A stretch of 64,000 bases of DNA from Hippasteria phrygiana (GCA_037893225.1 JAZGUH010000323.1:1984001-2048000); one strand, 5' to 3'; shown: positions 25,364-39,977, numbered from the stretch's first letter. Numbers and translations: made by a program. Notes: a model not told the origin generated them from the sequence alone.

Positions 25364-28147
25364 TTGCATGAAATATCAACCAAATGCAGTAATTTTGACA
25401 TGTATGGATAGCTTAGATCTGGCGCTACATGTTGCAATCATCGGCGGCTTCTTAGAGTTCAAACTTGTGGAGAAAATTCAAACCTCGCCATGTTTATTTT
25501 CTTTCCGGCCAACATCTGTGTACATATTACCGTCAATTTATTGCTCCATGCATGTCAAATTCCCTGGGGTATGGACTTGCTTTACTCATTCATAATTGCA
25601 TGAAATATCAACCAAATGCAGTAATTTTGACATGTATGTATAGCTTAGATCTGGCGCTACATGTTGCAATCATCGGCGGCTTCCTAGAGTTAAAACTTGT
25701 GGAGAAAATTAAAACCTCGCAATGTTTATTTTCTTTCCGGCCAACATCTGTGTACATATTACCTTCTATTTATTGCTCCATGCATGTCAAATTCCCTGGG
25801 GTATGGACTTGCTTTATTCATTCATAATTGCATGAAATATCAATCAAATACAGTAATTTTGACATGTATGGATAGCTTAGATCTGGCGCTACATGTTGCA
25901 ATCATCGGCGGCTTCTTAGAGTTAACACTTGTGGAGAAAATTCAAACCTCGCAATGTTTATTTTCTTTCCGGCCACCATCTGTGTGCATATTACCGTCTA
26001 TTTATTGCTCCATGCCTGTCAAATTCCCTGGGGTATGGACTTGCTTTACTCATTCATAATTGCATGAAATATCAACCAAATGAAGTAATTTTGACATGTA
26101 TGTATAGCTTAGATCTGGCGCTACATGTTGCAATCATCGGCGGCTTCTTAGAGTTCAAACTTGTGGAGAAAATTCAAACCTCACAATGTTTATTTTCTTT
26201 CCGGCCAACATCTGTGTACATATTACCGTCTATTTATTGCTCCATGCATGTCAAATTCCCTGGGGTATGGACTCGCTTTACTCATTCATAATTGCATGAA
26301 ATATCAACCAAATGAGGTAATTTTGACATGTATGTATAGCTTAGATCTGGCGCTACATGTTGCAATCATCGGCGGCTTCCTAGAGTTAAAACTTGTGGAG
26401 AAAATTCAAACCTCGCAATGTTTATTTTCTTTCCGGCCAAAATCTGTGTGCATATTACCTTCTATTTATTGCTCCATGCCTGTCAAATTCCCTGGGGTAT
26501 GGACTTGCTTTACTCATTCATAATTGCATGAAATATCAACCAAATGCAGTAATTTTGACATGTATGTATAGCTTAGATCTGGCGCTACATGTTGCAATCA
26601 TCGGCGGCTTCCTAGAGTTAAAACTTGTGGATAAAATTCAAACCTCGCAATGTTTATTTTCTTTCCGGCCACCATCTGTGTGCATATTACCTTTTATTTA
26701 TTGCTCCATGCATGTCAAATTCCCTGGGGTATGGACTTGCTTTACGCATTCATAATTGCATGAAATATCAACCAAATGAGGTAATTTTGACATGTATGTA
26801 TAGCTTAGATCTGGCGCTACATGTTGCAATCATCGGCGGCTTCCTAGAGTTAAAACTTGTGGAGAAAATTCAAACCTCGCAATGTTTATTTTCTTTCCGG
26901 CCAAAATCTGTGTGCATATTACCTTCTATTTATTGCTCCATGCCTGTCAAATTCCCTGGGGTATGGACTTGCTTTACTCATTCATAATTGCATGAAATAT
27001 CAACCAAATGCAGTAATTTTGACATGTATGGATAGCTTAGATCTGGCGCTACATGTTGCAATCATCGGCGGCTTCTTAGAGTTCAAACTTGTGGAGAAAA
27101 TTCAAACCTCGCCATGTTTATTTTCTTTCCGGCCAACATCTGTGTACATATTACCGTCTATTTATTGCTCCATGCATGTCAAATTCCCTGGGGTATGGAC
27201 TTGCTTTACTCATTCATAATTGCATGAAATATCAACCAAATGCAGTAATTTTGACATGTATGTATAGCTTAGATCTGGCGCTACATGTTGCAATCATCGG
27301 CGGCTTCCTAGAGTTAAAACTTGTGGAGAAAATTAAAACCTCGCAATGTTTATTTTCTTTCCGGCCAACATCTGTGTACATATTACCTTCTATTTATTGC
27401 TCCATGCATGTCAAATTCCCTGGGGTATGGACTTGCTTTATTCATTCATAATTGCATGAAATATCAATCAAATACAGTAATTTTGACATGTATGGATAGC
27501 TTAGATCTGGCGCTACATGTTGCAATCATCGGCGGCTTCTTAGAGTTAACACTTGTGGAGAAAATTCAAACCTCGCAATGTTTATTTTCTTTCCGGCCAC
27601 CATCTGTGTGCATATTACCGTATATTTATTGCTCCATGCCTGTCAAATTCCCTGGGGTATGGACTTGCTTTACTCATTCATAATTGCATGAAATATCAAC
27701 CAAATGAAGTAATTTTGACATGTATGTATAGCTTAGATCTGGCGCTACATGTTGCAATCATCGGCGGCTTCTTAGAGTTCAAACTTGTGGAGAAAATTCA
27801 AACCTCACAATGTTTATTTTCTTTCCGGCCAACATCTGTGTACATATTACCGTCTATTTATTGCTCCATGCATGTCAAATTCCCTGGGGTATGGACTCGC
27901 TTTACTCATTCATAATTGCATGAAATATCAACCAAATGAGGTAATTTTGACATGTATGTATAGCTTAGATCTGGCGCTACATGTTGCAATCATCGGCGGC
28001 TTCCTAGAGTTAAAACTTGTGGAGAAAATTCAAACCTCGCAATGTTTATTTTCTTTCCGGCCAAAATCTGTGTGCATATTACCTTCTATTTATTGCTCCA
28101 TGCCTGTCAAATTCCCTGGGGTATGGACTTGCTTTACTCATTCATAA
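25364..28147 (+). repeat. 7-mer HOR (1624 bp), full plus five-monomer partial copy
   Basis: Monomers 25364, 25596, 25828, 26060 and 26292 match 26988, 27220, 27452, 27684 and 27916 at 1624 = 7 x 232. The pair 24668/24900 recurs at 26524/26756 (1856 bp), so the unit grew by inserting that pair. Single differences include CCGTCAATTT near 25535 and CCGTATATTT near 27621. Monomers 25828 and 27452 carry the ATCAATC head without a preceding 231-bp monomer. Confidence 0.8.
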
Positions 28148-31100
28148 TTGCATGAAATATCAACCAAATGCAGTAATTTTGACATGTATGGATAGCTTAG
28201 ATCTGGCGCTACATGTTGCAATTATCGGCGGCTTCTTAGAGTTAAAACTTGTGGAGAAAATTCAAACCTCGCAATGTTTATTTTCTTTCCAACCAACATC
28301 TGTGTACATATTACCTTCTATTTATTGCTCCATGCATGTCAAATTCCCTGGGGTATGGACTTGCTTTATTCATTCATAATTGCATGAAATATCAACCAAA
28401 TGCAGAAATTTTGACATGTATGGATAGCTTAGATCTGGCGCTACATGTTGCAATCATCGGCGGCTTCTTAGAGTTAACACTTGTGGAGAAAATTCAAACC
28501 TCGCAATGTTTATTTTCTTTCCTTATACCATCTGTGTGCATATTACCTTTTATTTATTGCTCCATGCCTGTCAAATTCCCTGGGGTATGGACTTGCTTTA
28601 CTCATTCATAATTGCATGAAATATCAACCAAATGCAGTAATTTTGACATGTATGGATAGCTTAGATCTGGCGCTACGTGTTGCAATCATCGGCGGCTTCT
28701 TAGAGTTAAAACGTGTGGAGAAAATTCAAACCTCGCCATGTTTATTTTCTTTCCGGCCAACATCTGTGTACATATTACCGTCTATTTATTGCTCCATGCA
28801 TGTCAAATTCCCTGGGGTATGGACTTGCTTTACTCATTCATAATTGCATGAAATATCACCCAAATGCAGTAATTTTGACATGTATGTATAGCTTAGATCT
28901 TGCGCTACATGTTGCAATCATCGGCGGCTTCCTAGAGTTAAAACTTGTGGATAAAATTCAAACCTCGCAATGTTTATTTTCTTTCCGGCCACCATCTGTG
29001 TGCATATTACCTTTTATTTATTGCTCCATGCCTGTCAAATTCCCTGGGGTATGGACTTGCTTTACTCATTCATAATTGCATGAAATATCAACCAAATGAG
29101 GTAATTTTGACATGTATGTATAGCTTAGATCTGGCGCTACATGTTGCAATCATCGGCGGCTTCCTAGAGTTAAAACATGTGGAGAAAATTCAAACCTCGC
29201 AATGTTTATTTTCTTTCCGGCCAAAATCTGTGTGCATATTACCTTCTATTTATTGCTCCATGCCTGTCAAATTCCCTGGGGTATGGACTTGCTTTACTCA
29301 TTCATAATTGCATGAAATATCAACCAAATGCAGTAATTTTGACATGTATGGATAGCTTAGATCTGGCGCTACATGTTGCAATTATCGGCGGCTTCTTAGA
29401 GTTAAAACTTGTGGAGAAAATTCAAACCTCGCAATGTTTATTTTCTTTCCGGCCAACATCTGTGTGCATATTACCTTCTATTTATTGCTCCATGCCTGTC
29501 AAATTCCCTGGGGTATGGACTTGCTTTACTCATTCATAATTGCATGAAATATCAACCAAATGCAGTAATTTTGACATGTATGTATAGCTTAGATCTGGCG
29601 CTACATGTTGCAATCATCGGCGGCTTCCTAGAGTTAAAACTTGTGGAGAAAATTAAAACCTCGCAATGTTTATTTTCTTTCCGGCCAACATCTGTGTACA
29701 TATTACCTTCTATTTATTGCTCCATGCATGTCAAATTCCCTGGGGTATGGACTTGCTTTATTCATTCATAATTGCATGAAATATCAATCAAATACAGTAA
29801 TTTTGACATGTATGGATAGCTTAGATCTGGCGCTACATGTTGCAATCATCGGCGGCTTCTTAGAGTTAACACTTGTGGAGAAAATTCAAACCTCGCAATG
29901 TTTATTTTCTTTCCGGCCACCATCTGTGTGCATATTACCGTCTATTTATTGCTCCATGCCTGTCAAATTCCCTGGGGTATGGACTTGCTTTACTCATTCA
30001 TAATTGCATGAAATATCAACCAAATGAAGTAATTTTGACATGTATGTATAGCTTAGATCTGGCGCTACATGTTGCAATCATCGGCGGCTTCTTAGAGTTC
30101 AAACTTGTGGAGAAAATTCAAACCTCACAATGTTTATTTTCTTTCCGGCCAACATCTGTGTACATATTACCGTCTATTTATTGCTCCATGCATGTCAAAT
30201 TCCCTGGGGTATGGACTCGCTTTACTCATTCATAATTGCATGAAATATCAACCAAATGCAGTAATTTTGACATGTATGTATAGCTTAGATCTGGCGCTAC
30301 ATGTTGGAATCATCGGCGGCTTCCTAGAGTTAAAACTTGTGGAGAAAATTCAAACCTCGCAATGTTTATTTTCTTTCCTTATACCATCTGTGTGCATATT
30401 ACCTTTTATTTATTGCTCCATGCCTGTCAAATTCCCTGGGGTATGGACTTGCTTTATTCATTCATAATTGCATGAAATATCAACCAAATGCAGAAATTTT
30501 GACATGTATGGATAGCTTAGATCTGGCGCTACATGTTGCAATCATCGGCGGCTTCTTAGAGTTAACACTTGTGGAGAAAATTCAAACCTCGCAATGTTTA
30601 TTTTCTTTCCGGCCAAAATCTGTGTGCATATTACCTTCTATTTATTGCTCCATGCCTGTCAAATTCCCTGGGGTATGGACTTGCTTTACTCATTCATAAT
30701 TGCATGAAATATCAACCAAATGCAGTAATTTTGACATGTATGGATAGCTTAGATCTGGCGCTACATGTTGCAATTATCGGCGGCTTCCTAGAGTTAAAAC
30801 TTGTGGAGAAAATTCAAACCTCGCAATGTTTATTTTCTTTCCGGCCAACATCTGTGTGCATATTACCTTCTATTTATTGCTCCATGCCTGTCAAATTCCC
30901 TGGGGTATGGACTTGCTTTACTCATTCATAATTGCATGAAATATCAACCAAATGCAGTAATTTTGACATGTATGGATAGCTTAGATCTGGCGCTACATGT
31001 TGCAATCATCGGCGGCTTCTTAGAGTTCAAACTTGTGGAGAAAATTCAAACCTCGCCATGTTTATTTTCTTTCCGGCCAACATCTGTGTACATATTACCG

Positions 31101-33715
31101 TCTATTTATTGCTCCATGCATGTCAAATTCCCTGAGGTATGGACTTGCTTTACTCATTCATAATTGCATGAAATATCAACCAAATGCAGTAATTTTGACA
31201 TGTATGTATAGCTTAGATCTGGCGCTACATGTTGCAATCATCGGCGGCTTCCTAGAGTTAAAAATTGTGGAGAAAATTAAAACCTCGCAATGTTTATTTT
31301 CTTTCCGGCCAACATCTGTGTACATATTACCTTCTATTTATTGCTCCATGCATGTCAAATTCCCTGGGGTATGGACTTGCTTTATTCATTCATAATTGCA
31401 TGAAATATCAATCAAATACAGTAATTTTGACATGTATGGATAGCTTAGATCTGGCGCTACACGTTGCAATCATCGGCGGCTTCTTAGAGTTAACACTTGT
31501 GGAGAAAATTCAAACCTCGCAATGTTTATTTTCTTTCCGGCCACCATCTGTGTGCATATTACCGTCTATTTATTGCTCCATGCCTGTCAAATTCCCTGGG
31601 GTATGGACTTGCTTTACTCATTCATAATTGCATGAAATATCAACCAAATGAAGTAATTTTGACATGTATGTATAGCTTAGATCTGGCGCTACATGTTGCA
31701 ATCATCGGCGGCTTCTTAGAGTTCAAACTTGTGGAGAAAATTCAAACCGCACAATGTTTATTTTCTTTCCGGCCAACATCTGTGTACATATTACCGTCTA
31801 TTTATTGCTCCATGCATGTCAAATTCCCTGGGGTATGGACTCGCTTTACTCATTCATAATTGCATGAAATATCAACCAAATGCAGTAATTTTGACATGTA
31901 TGGATAGCTTATAGCTGGCGCTACATGTTGCAATCATCGGCGGCTTCTTAGAGTTCAAACTTGTGGAGAAAATTCAAACCTCACAATGTTTATTTTCTTT
32001 CCGGCCAACATCTGTGTACATATTACCGTCTATTTATTGCTCCATGCCTGTCAAATTCCCTGGGGTATGGACTTGCTTTATTCATTCATAATTGCATGAA
32101 ATATCAACCAAATGCAGTAATTTTGACATGTATGGATAGCTTAGATCTGGCGCTACATGTTGCAATCATCGGCGGCTTCCTAGAGTTAAAACTTGTGGAG
32201 AAAATTCAAACCTCGCAATGTTTATTTTCTTTCCTTATACCATCTGTGTGCATATTACCTTTTATTTATTGCTCCATGCCTGTCAAATTCCCTGGGGTAT
32301 GGACTTGCTTTATTCATTCATAATTGCATGAAATATCAACCAAATGCAGAAATTTTGACATGTATGGATAGCTTAGATCTGGCGCTACATGTTGCAATCA
32401 TCGGCGGCTTCTTAGAGTTAACACTTGTGGAGAAAATTCAAACCTCGCAATGTTTATTTTCTTTCCGGCCAAAATCTGTGTGCATATTACCTTCTATTTA
32501 TTGCTCCATGCCTGTCAAATTCCCTGGGGTATGGACTTGCTTTACTCATTCATAATTGCATGAAATATCAACCAAATGCAGTAATTTTGACATGTATGGA
32601 TAGCTTAGATCTGGCGCTACATGTTGCAATTATCGGCGGCTTCCTAGAGTTAAAACTTGTGGAGAAAATTCAAACCTCGCAATGTTTATTTTCTTTCCGG
32701 CCAACATCTGTGTGCATATTACCTTCTATTTATTGCTCCATGCCTGTCAAATTCCCTGGGGTATGGACTTGCTTTACTCATTCATAATTGCATGAAATAT
32801 CAACCAAATGCAGTAATTTTGACATGTATGGATAGCTTAGATCTGGCGCTACATGTTGCAATCATCGGCGGCTTCTTAGAGTTCAAACTTGTGGAGAAAA
32901 TTCAAACCTCGCCATGTTTATTTTCTTTCCGGCCAACATCTGTGTACATATTACCGTCTATTTATTGCTCCATGCATGTCAAATTCCCTGGGGTATGGAC
33001 TTGCTTTACTCATTCATAATTGCATGAAATATCAACCAAATGCAGTAATTTTGACATGTATGTATAGCTTAGATCTGGCGCTACATGTTGCAATCATCGG
33101 CGGCTTCTTAGAGTTAACACTTGTGGAGAAAATTCAAACCTCGCAATGTTTATTTTCTTTCCGGCCACCATCTGTGTGCATATTACCGTCTATTTATTGC
33201 TCCATGCCTGTCAAATTCCCTGGGGTATGGACTTGCTTTACTCATTCATAATTGCATGAAATATCAACCAAATGAAGTAATTTTGACATGTATGTATAGC
33301 TTAGATCTGGCGCTACATGTTGCAATCATCGGCGGCTTCTTAGAGTTCAAACTTGTGGAGAAAATTCAAACCTCACAATGTTTATTTTCTTTCCGGCCAA
33401 CATCTGTGTACATATTACCGTCTATTTATTGCTCCATGCATGTCAAATTCCCTGGGGTATGGACTCGCTTTACTCATTCATAATTGCATGAAATATCAAC
33501 CAAATGCAGTAATTTTGACATGTATGTATAGCTTATAGCTGGCGCTACATGTTGCAATCATCGGCGGCTTCCTAGAGTTAAAACTTGTTGAGAAAATTCA
33601 AACCTCGCAATGTTTATTTTCTTTCCAACCAACATCTGTGTACATATTACCTTCTATTTATTGCTCCATGCATGTCAAATTCCCTGGGGTATGGACTTGC
33701 TTTATTCATTCATAA
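28148..33715 (+). repeat. Recombined 7-mer and 8-mer HOR family
   Basis: Blocks from the preceding 7-mer recur here: 29540-30235 matches 31164-31859 (offset 1624), 30468-31163 matches 32324-33019 (offset 1856 = 8 x 232), and 31628-31859 matches 33252-33483 (offset 1624). Monomers 31860 and 33484 both carry CTTATAGCTGG in place of CTTAGATCTGG, destroying the BglII site. Private changes include CCCTGAGGTATGG near 31135, AAAATTGTGG near 31263, CATGTTGGAATC near 30306 and GATCTTGCGC near 28899. Confidence 0.75.
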
Positions 33716-36700
33716 TTGCATGAAATATCAACCAAATGCAGAAATTTTGACATGTATGGATAGCTTAGATCTGGCGCTACATGTTGCAATCATCGGCGGC
33801 TTCTTAGAGTTAACACTTGTGGAGAAAATTCAAACCTCGCAATGTTTATTTTCTTTCCTTATACCATCTGTGTGCATATTACCTTTTATTTATTGCTCCA
33901 TGCCTGTCAAATTCCCTGGGGTATGGACTTGCTTTACTCATTCATAATTGCATGAAATATCAACCAAATGCAGTAATTTTGACATGTATGGATAGCTTAG
34001 ATCTGGCGCTACATGTTGCAATCATCGGCGGCTTCTTAGAGTTAAAACGTGTGGAGAAAATTCAAACCTCGCCATGTTTATTTTCTTTCCGGCCAACATC
34101 TGTGTACATATTACCGTCTATTTATTGCTCCATGCATGTCAAATTCCCTGGGGTATGGACTTGCTTTACTCATTCATAATTGCATGAAATATCACCCAAA
34201 TGCAGTAATTTTGACATGTATGTATAGCTTAGATCTGGCGCTACATGTTGCAATCATCGGCGGCTTCCTAGAGTTAAAACGTGTGGAGAAAATTCAAACC
34301 TCGCAATGTTTATTTTCTTTCCGGCCAACATCTGTGTACATATTACCTTCTATTTATTGCTCCATGCATGTCAAATTCCCTGGGGTATGGACTTGCTTTA
34401 TTCATTCATAATTGCATGAAATATCAATCAAATACAGTAATTTTGACATGTATGGATAGCTTAGATCTGGCGCTACACGTTGCAATCATCGGCGGCTTCT
34501 TAGAGTTAACACTTGTGGAGAAAATTCAAACCTCGCAATGTTTATTTTCTTTCCGGCCACCATCTGTGTGCATATTACCGTCTATTTATTGCTCCATGCC
34601 TGTCAAATTCCCTGGGGTATGGACTTGCTTTACTCATTCATAATTGCATGAAATATCAACCAAATGAAGTAATTTTGACATGTATGTATAGCTTAGATCT
34701 GGCGCTACATGTTGCAATCATCGGCGGCTTCTTAGAGTTAAAACGTGTGGAGAAAATTCAAACCTCGCCATGTTTATTTTCTTTCCGGCCAACATCTGTG
34801 TACATATTACCGTCTATTTATTGCTCCATGCATGTCAAATTCCCTGGGGTATGGACTTGCTTTACTCATTCATAATTGCATGAAATATCACCCAAATGCA
34901 GTAATTTTGACATGTATGTATAGCTTAGATCTGGCGCTACATGTTGCAATCATCGGCGGCTTCCTAGAGTTAAAACGTGTGGAGAAAATTCAAACCTCGC
35001 AATGTTTATTTTCTTTCCGGCCAACATCTGTGTGCATATTACCTGCTATTTATTGCTCCATGCCTGTCAAATTCCCTGGGGTATGGACTTGCTTTACTCA
35101 TTCATAATTGCATGAAATATCAACCGAATGCAGTAATTTTGACATGTATGGATAGCTTAGATCTGGCGCTACATGTTGCAATCATCGGCGGCTTCTTAGA
35201 GTTCAAACTTGTGGAGAAAATTCAAACCTCGCCATGTTTATTTTCTTTCCGGCCAACATCTGTGTACATATTACCGTCTATTTATTGCTCCATGCATGTC
35301 AAATTCCCTGGGGTATGGACTTGCTTTACTCATTCATAATTGCATGAAATATCAACCAAATGCAGTAATTTTGACATGTATGTATAGCTTAGATCTGGCG
35401 CTACATGTTGCAATCATCGGCGGCTTCCTAGAGTTAAAACTTGTGGAGAAAATTCAAACCTCGCAATGTTTATTTTCTTTCCGGCCAACATCTGTGTACA
35501 TATTACCTTCTATTTATTGCTCCATGCATGTCAAATTCCCTGGGGTATGGACTTGCTTTATTCATTCATAATTGCATGAAATATCAACCAAATGCAGTAA
35601 TTTTGACATGTATGGATAGCTTAGATCTGGCGCTACATGTTGCAATCATCGGCGGCTTCTTAGAGTTAACACTTGTGGAGAAAATTCAAACCTCGCAATG
35701 TTTATTTTCTTTCCTTATACCATCTGGGTGCATATTACCTTTTATTTATTGCTCCATGCCTGTCAAATTCCCTGGGGTATGGACTTGCTTTACTCATTCA
35801 TAATTGCATGAAATATCAACCAAATGCAGTAATTTTGACATGTATGGATAGCTTAGATCTGGCGCTACATGTTGCAATCATCGGCGGCTTCTTAGAGTTA
35901 ACACTTGTGGAGAAAATTCAAACCTCGCAATGTTTATTTTCTTTCCTTATACCATCTGTGTGCATATTACCTTTTATTTATTGCTCCATGCCTGTCAAAT
36001 TCCCTGGGGTATGGACTTGCTTTACTCATTCATAATTGCATGAAATATCAACCAAATGCAGTAATTTTGACATGTATGGATAGCTTAGATCTGGCGCTAC
36101 ATGTTGCAATCATCGGCGGCTTCTTAGAGTTAAAACGTGTGGAGAAAATTCAAACCTCGCCATGTTTATTTTCTTTCCGGCCAACATCTGTGTACATATT
36201 ACCGTCTATTTATTGCTCCATGCATGTCAAATTCCCTGGGGTATGGACTTGCTTTACTCATTCATAATTGCATGAAATATCACCCAAATGCAGTAATTTT
36301 GACATGTATGTATAGCTTAGATCTGGCGCTACATGTTGCAATCATCGGCGGCTTCCTAGAGTTAAAACGTGTGGAGAAAATTCAAACCTCGCAATGTTTA
36401 TTTTCTTTCCGGCCAACATCTGTGTACATATTACCTTCTATTTATTGCTCCATGCATGTCAAATTCCCTGGGGTATGGACTTGCTTTATTCATTCATAAT
36501 TGCATGAAATATCAATCAAATACAGTAATTTTGACATGTATGGATAGCTTAGATCTGGCGCTACACGTTGCAATCATCGGCGGCTTCTTAGAGTTAACAC
36601 TTGTGGAGAAAATTCAAACCTCGCAATGTTTATTTTCTTTCCGGCCACCATCTGTGTGCATATTACCGTCTATTTATTGCTCCATGCCTGTCAAATTCCC

Positions 36701-37891
36701 TGGGGTATGGACTTGCTTTACTCATTCATAATTGCATGAAATATCAACCAAATGAAGTAATTTTGACATGTATGTATAGCTTAGATCTGGCGCTACATGT
36801 TGCAATCATCGGCGGCTTCTTAGAGTTAAAACGTGTGGAGAAAATTCAAACCTCGCCATGTTTATTTTCTTTCCGGCCAACATCTGTGTACATATTACCG
36901 TCTATTTATTGCTCCATGCATGTCAAATTCCCTGGGGTATGGACTTGCTTTACTCATTCATAATTGCATGAAATATCACCCAAATGCAGTAATTTTGACA
37001 TGTATGTATAGCTTAGATCTGGCGCTACATGTTGCAATCATCGGCGGCTTCCTAGAGTTAAAACGTGTGGAGAAAATTCAAACCTCGCAATGTTTATTTT
37101 CTTTCCGGCCAACATCTGTGTGCATATTACCTGCTATTTATTGCTCCATGCCTGTCAAATTCCCTGGGGTATGGACTTGCTTTACTCATTCATAATTGCA
37201 TGAAATATCAACCGAATGCAGTAATTTTGACATGTATGGATAGCTTAGATCTGGCGCTACATGTTGCAATCATCGGCGGCTTCTTAGAGTTCAAACTTGT
37301 GGAGAAAATTCAAACCTCGCCATGTTTATTTTCTTTCCGGCCAACATCTGTGTACATATTACCGTCTATTTATTGCTCCATGCATGTCAAATTCCCTGGG
37401 GTATGGACTTGCTTTACTCATTCATAATTGCATGAAATATCAACCAAATGCAGTAATTTTGACATGTATGTATAGCTTAGATCTGGCGCTACATGTTGCA
37501 ATCATCGGCGGCTTCCTAGAGTTAAAACTTGTGGAGAAAATTCAAACCTCGCAATGTTTATTTTCTTTCCGGCCAACATCTGTGTACATATTACCTTCTA
37601 TTTATTGCTCCATGCATGTCAAATTCCCTGGGGTATGGACTTGCTTTATTCATTCATAATTGCATGAAATATCAACCAAATGCAGTAATTTTGACATGTA
37701 TGGATAGCTTAGATCTGGCGCTACATGTTGCAATCATCGGCGGCTTCTTAGAGTTAACACTTGTGGAGAAAATTCAAACCTCGCAATGTTTATTTTCTTT
37801 CCTTATACCATCTGGGTGCATATTACCTTTTATTTATTGCTCCATGCCTGTCAAATTCCCTGGGGTATGGACTTGCTTTACTCATTCATAA
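33716..37891 (+). repeat. 9-mer HOR B (2088 bp), two near-perfect tandem copies
   Basis: Copies 33716-35803 and 35804-37891 share private markers at exactly 2088 bp: CTACACGTTG (near 34476 and 36564), ACCTGCTATTT (near 35043 and 37131), CAACCGAATGC (near 35123 and 37211) and ATCTGGGTGC (near 35725 and 37813). The first monomer differs (CAGAAATTTT versus CAGTAATTTT). I found no other consistent difference by eye. This is a different 9-mer from the one at 4490-8665, with different monomer composition. Confidence 0.88.
33948..34179 (+). repeat. Exemplar monomer, subfamily 7 (AAACGTGTGG)
   Basis: The CTTGTGG motif at relative 101-107 is CGTGTGG, creating a CpG. It is linked to CCATG, GTAC and CATGTC. 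It usually follows the CTTATACC type and usually precedes a monomer with ATCACCCAAATG, forming a stable three-monomer module seen from about 24.4 kb to 61.5 kb. The related CATGTGG state occurs at 23044 and 23276. Confidence 0.75.
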
Positions 37892-39977
37892 TTGCATGAA
37901 ATATCAACCAAATGCAGTAATTTTGACATGTATGGATAGCTTAGATCTGGCGCTACATGTTGCAATCATCGGCGGCTTCTTAGAGTTAAAACTTGTGGAG
38001 AAAATTCAAACCTCGCCATGTTTATTTTCTTTCCGGCCAACATCTGTGTACATATTACCTTCTATTTATTGCTCCATGCATGTCAAATTCCCTGGGGTAT
38101 GGACTTGCTTTACTCATTCATAATTGCATGAAATATCACCCAAATGCATTAATTTTGACATGTATGTATAGCTTAGATCTGGCGCTACATGTTGCAATCA
38201 TCGGCGGCTTCTTAGAGTTCAAACTTGTGGAGAAAATTCAAACCTCGCAATGTTTATTTTTTTCCGGCCAACATCTGTGTGCATATTACCTTCTATGTAT
38301 TGCTCCATGCCTGTCAAATTCCCTGGGGTATGACTTGCTTTACTCATTCATAATTGCATGAAATATCAATCAAATACAGTAATTTTGACATGTATGGATA
38401 GCTTAGATCTGGCGCTACATGTTGCAATTATCGGCGGCTTCTTAGAGTTAACACTTGTGGAGAAAATTCAAACCTCGCAATGTTTATTTTCTTTCCGGCC
38501 ACCATCTGTGTGCATATTACCTTTTATTTATTGCTCCATGCCTGTCAAATTCCCTGGCGTATGGACTTGCTTTACTCATTCATAATTGCATGAAATATCA
38601 ACCAAATGAAGTAATTTTGACATGTATGGATAGCTTAGATCTGGCGCTACATGTTGCAATCATCGGCGGCTTCTTAGAGTTCAAACTTGTGGAGAAAGTT
38701 CAAACCTCACAATGTTTATTTTCTTTCCGGCCAACATCTGTGTACATATTACCGTCTATTTATTGCTCCATGCATGTCAAATTCCCTGGGGTATGGACTC
38801 GCTTTACTCATTCATAATTGCATGAAATATCAACCAAATGCAGTAATTTTGACATGTATGTATAGCTTAGATCTGGCGCTACATGTTGCAATCATCGGCG
38901 GCTTCTTAGAGTTAACACTTGTGGAGAAAATTCAAACCTCGCAATGTTTATTTTCTTTCCTTATACCATCTGTGTGCATATTACCTTTTATTTATTGCTC
39001 CATGCCTGTCAAATTCCCTGGGGTATGGACTTGCTTTACTCATTCATAATTGCATGAAATATCAACCAAATGCAGTAATTTTGACATGTATGGATAGCTT
39101 AGATCTGGCGCTACATGTTGCAATCATCGGCGGCTTCTTAGAGTTAAAACGTGTGGAGAAAATTCAAACCTCGCCATATTTATTTTCTTTCCGGCCAACA
39201 TCTGTGTACATATTACCGTCTATTTATTGCTCCATGCATGTCAAATTCCCTGGGGTATGGACTTGCTTTACTCATTCATAATTGCATGAAATAGCACCCA
39301 AATGCAGTAATTTTGACATGTATGTATAGCTTAGATCTGGCGCTACATGTTGCAATCATCGGCGGCTTCTTAGAGTTAAAACTTGTGGAGAAAATTCAAA
39401 CCTCGGAATGTTTATTTTCTTTCCGGCCACCATCTGTGTGCATATTACCTTTTATTTATTGCTCCATGCCTGTCAAATTCACTGGGGTATGGACTTGCTT
39501 TACTCATTCATAATTGCATGAAATATCAACCAAATGAAGTAATTTTGACATGTATGGATAGCTTAGATCTGGCGCTACATGTTGCAATTATCGGCGGCTT
39601 CTTAGAGTTAAAACTTGTGGAGAAAATTCAAACCTCACAATGTTTATTTTCTTTCCGGCCAACATCTGTGTACATATTACCGTCTATTTATTGCTCCATG
39701 CATGTCAAATTCCCTGGGGTATGGACTCGCTTTACTCATTCATAATTGCATGAAATATCAACCAAATGCAGTAATTTTGACATGTATGTATAGCTTAGAT
39801 CTGGCGCTACATGTTGCAATCATCGGCGGCTTCCTAGAGTTAAAACTTGTGGAGAAAATTCAAACCTCACAATGTTTATTTTCTTTCCGGCCAACATCTG
39901 TGTACATATTACCTTCTATTTATTGCTCCATGCATGTCAAATTCCCTGGGGTATTGACTTGCTTTATTCATTCATAA
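37892..39977 (+). repeat. Mosaic stretch containing the only 230-bp monomer
   Basis: Monomer 38124-38353 is 230 bp. One base is lost in TTTATTTTTTTCC (consensus TTTATTTTCTTTCC) and one G is lost in TATGACTTGC. It also has CATTAATTTT and CTATGTATTG. Downstream private changes are CCTGGCGTATGG (near 38558), GAGAAAGTTC (near 38697), CGCCATATTT (near 39175), AAATAGCACCC (near 39292), CCTCGGAATG (near 39405) and TTCACTGGGG (near 39481). Density of private substitutions is higher here than in the duplicated blocks on either side. Confidence 0.75.
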
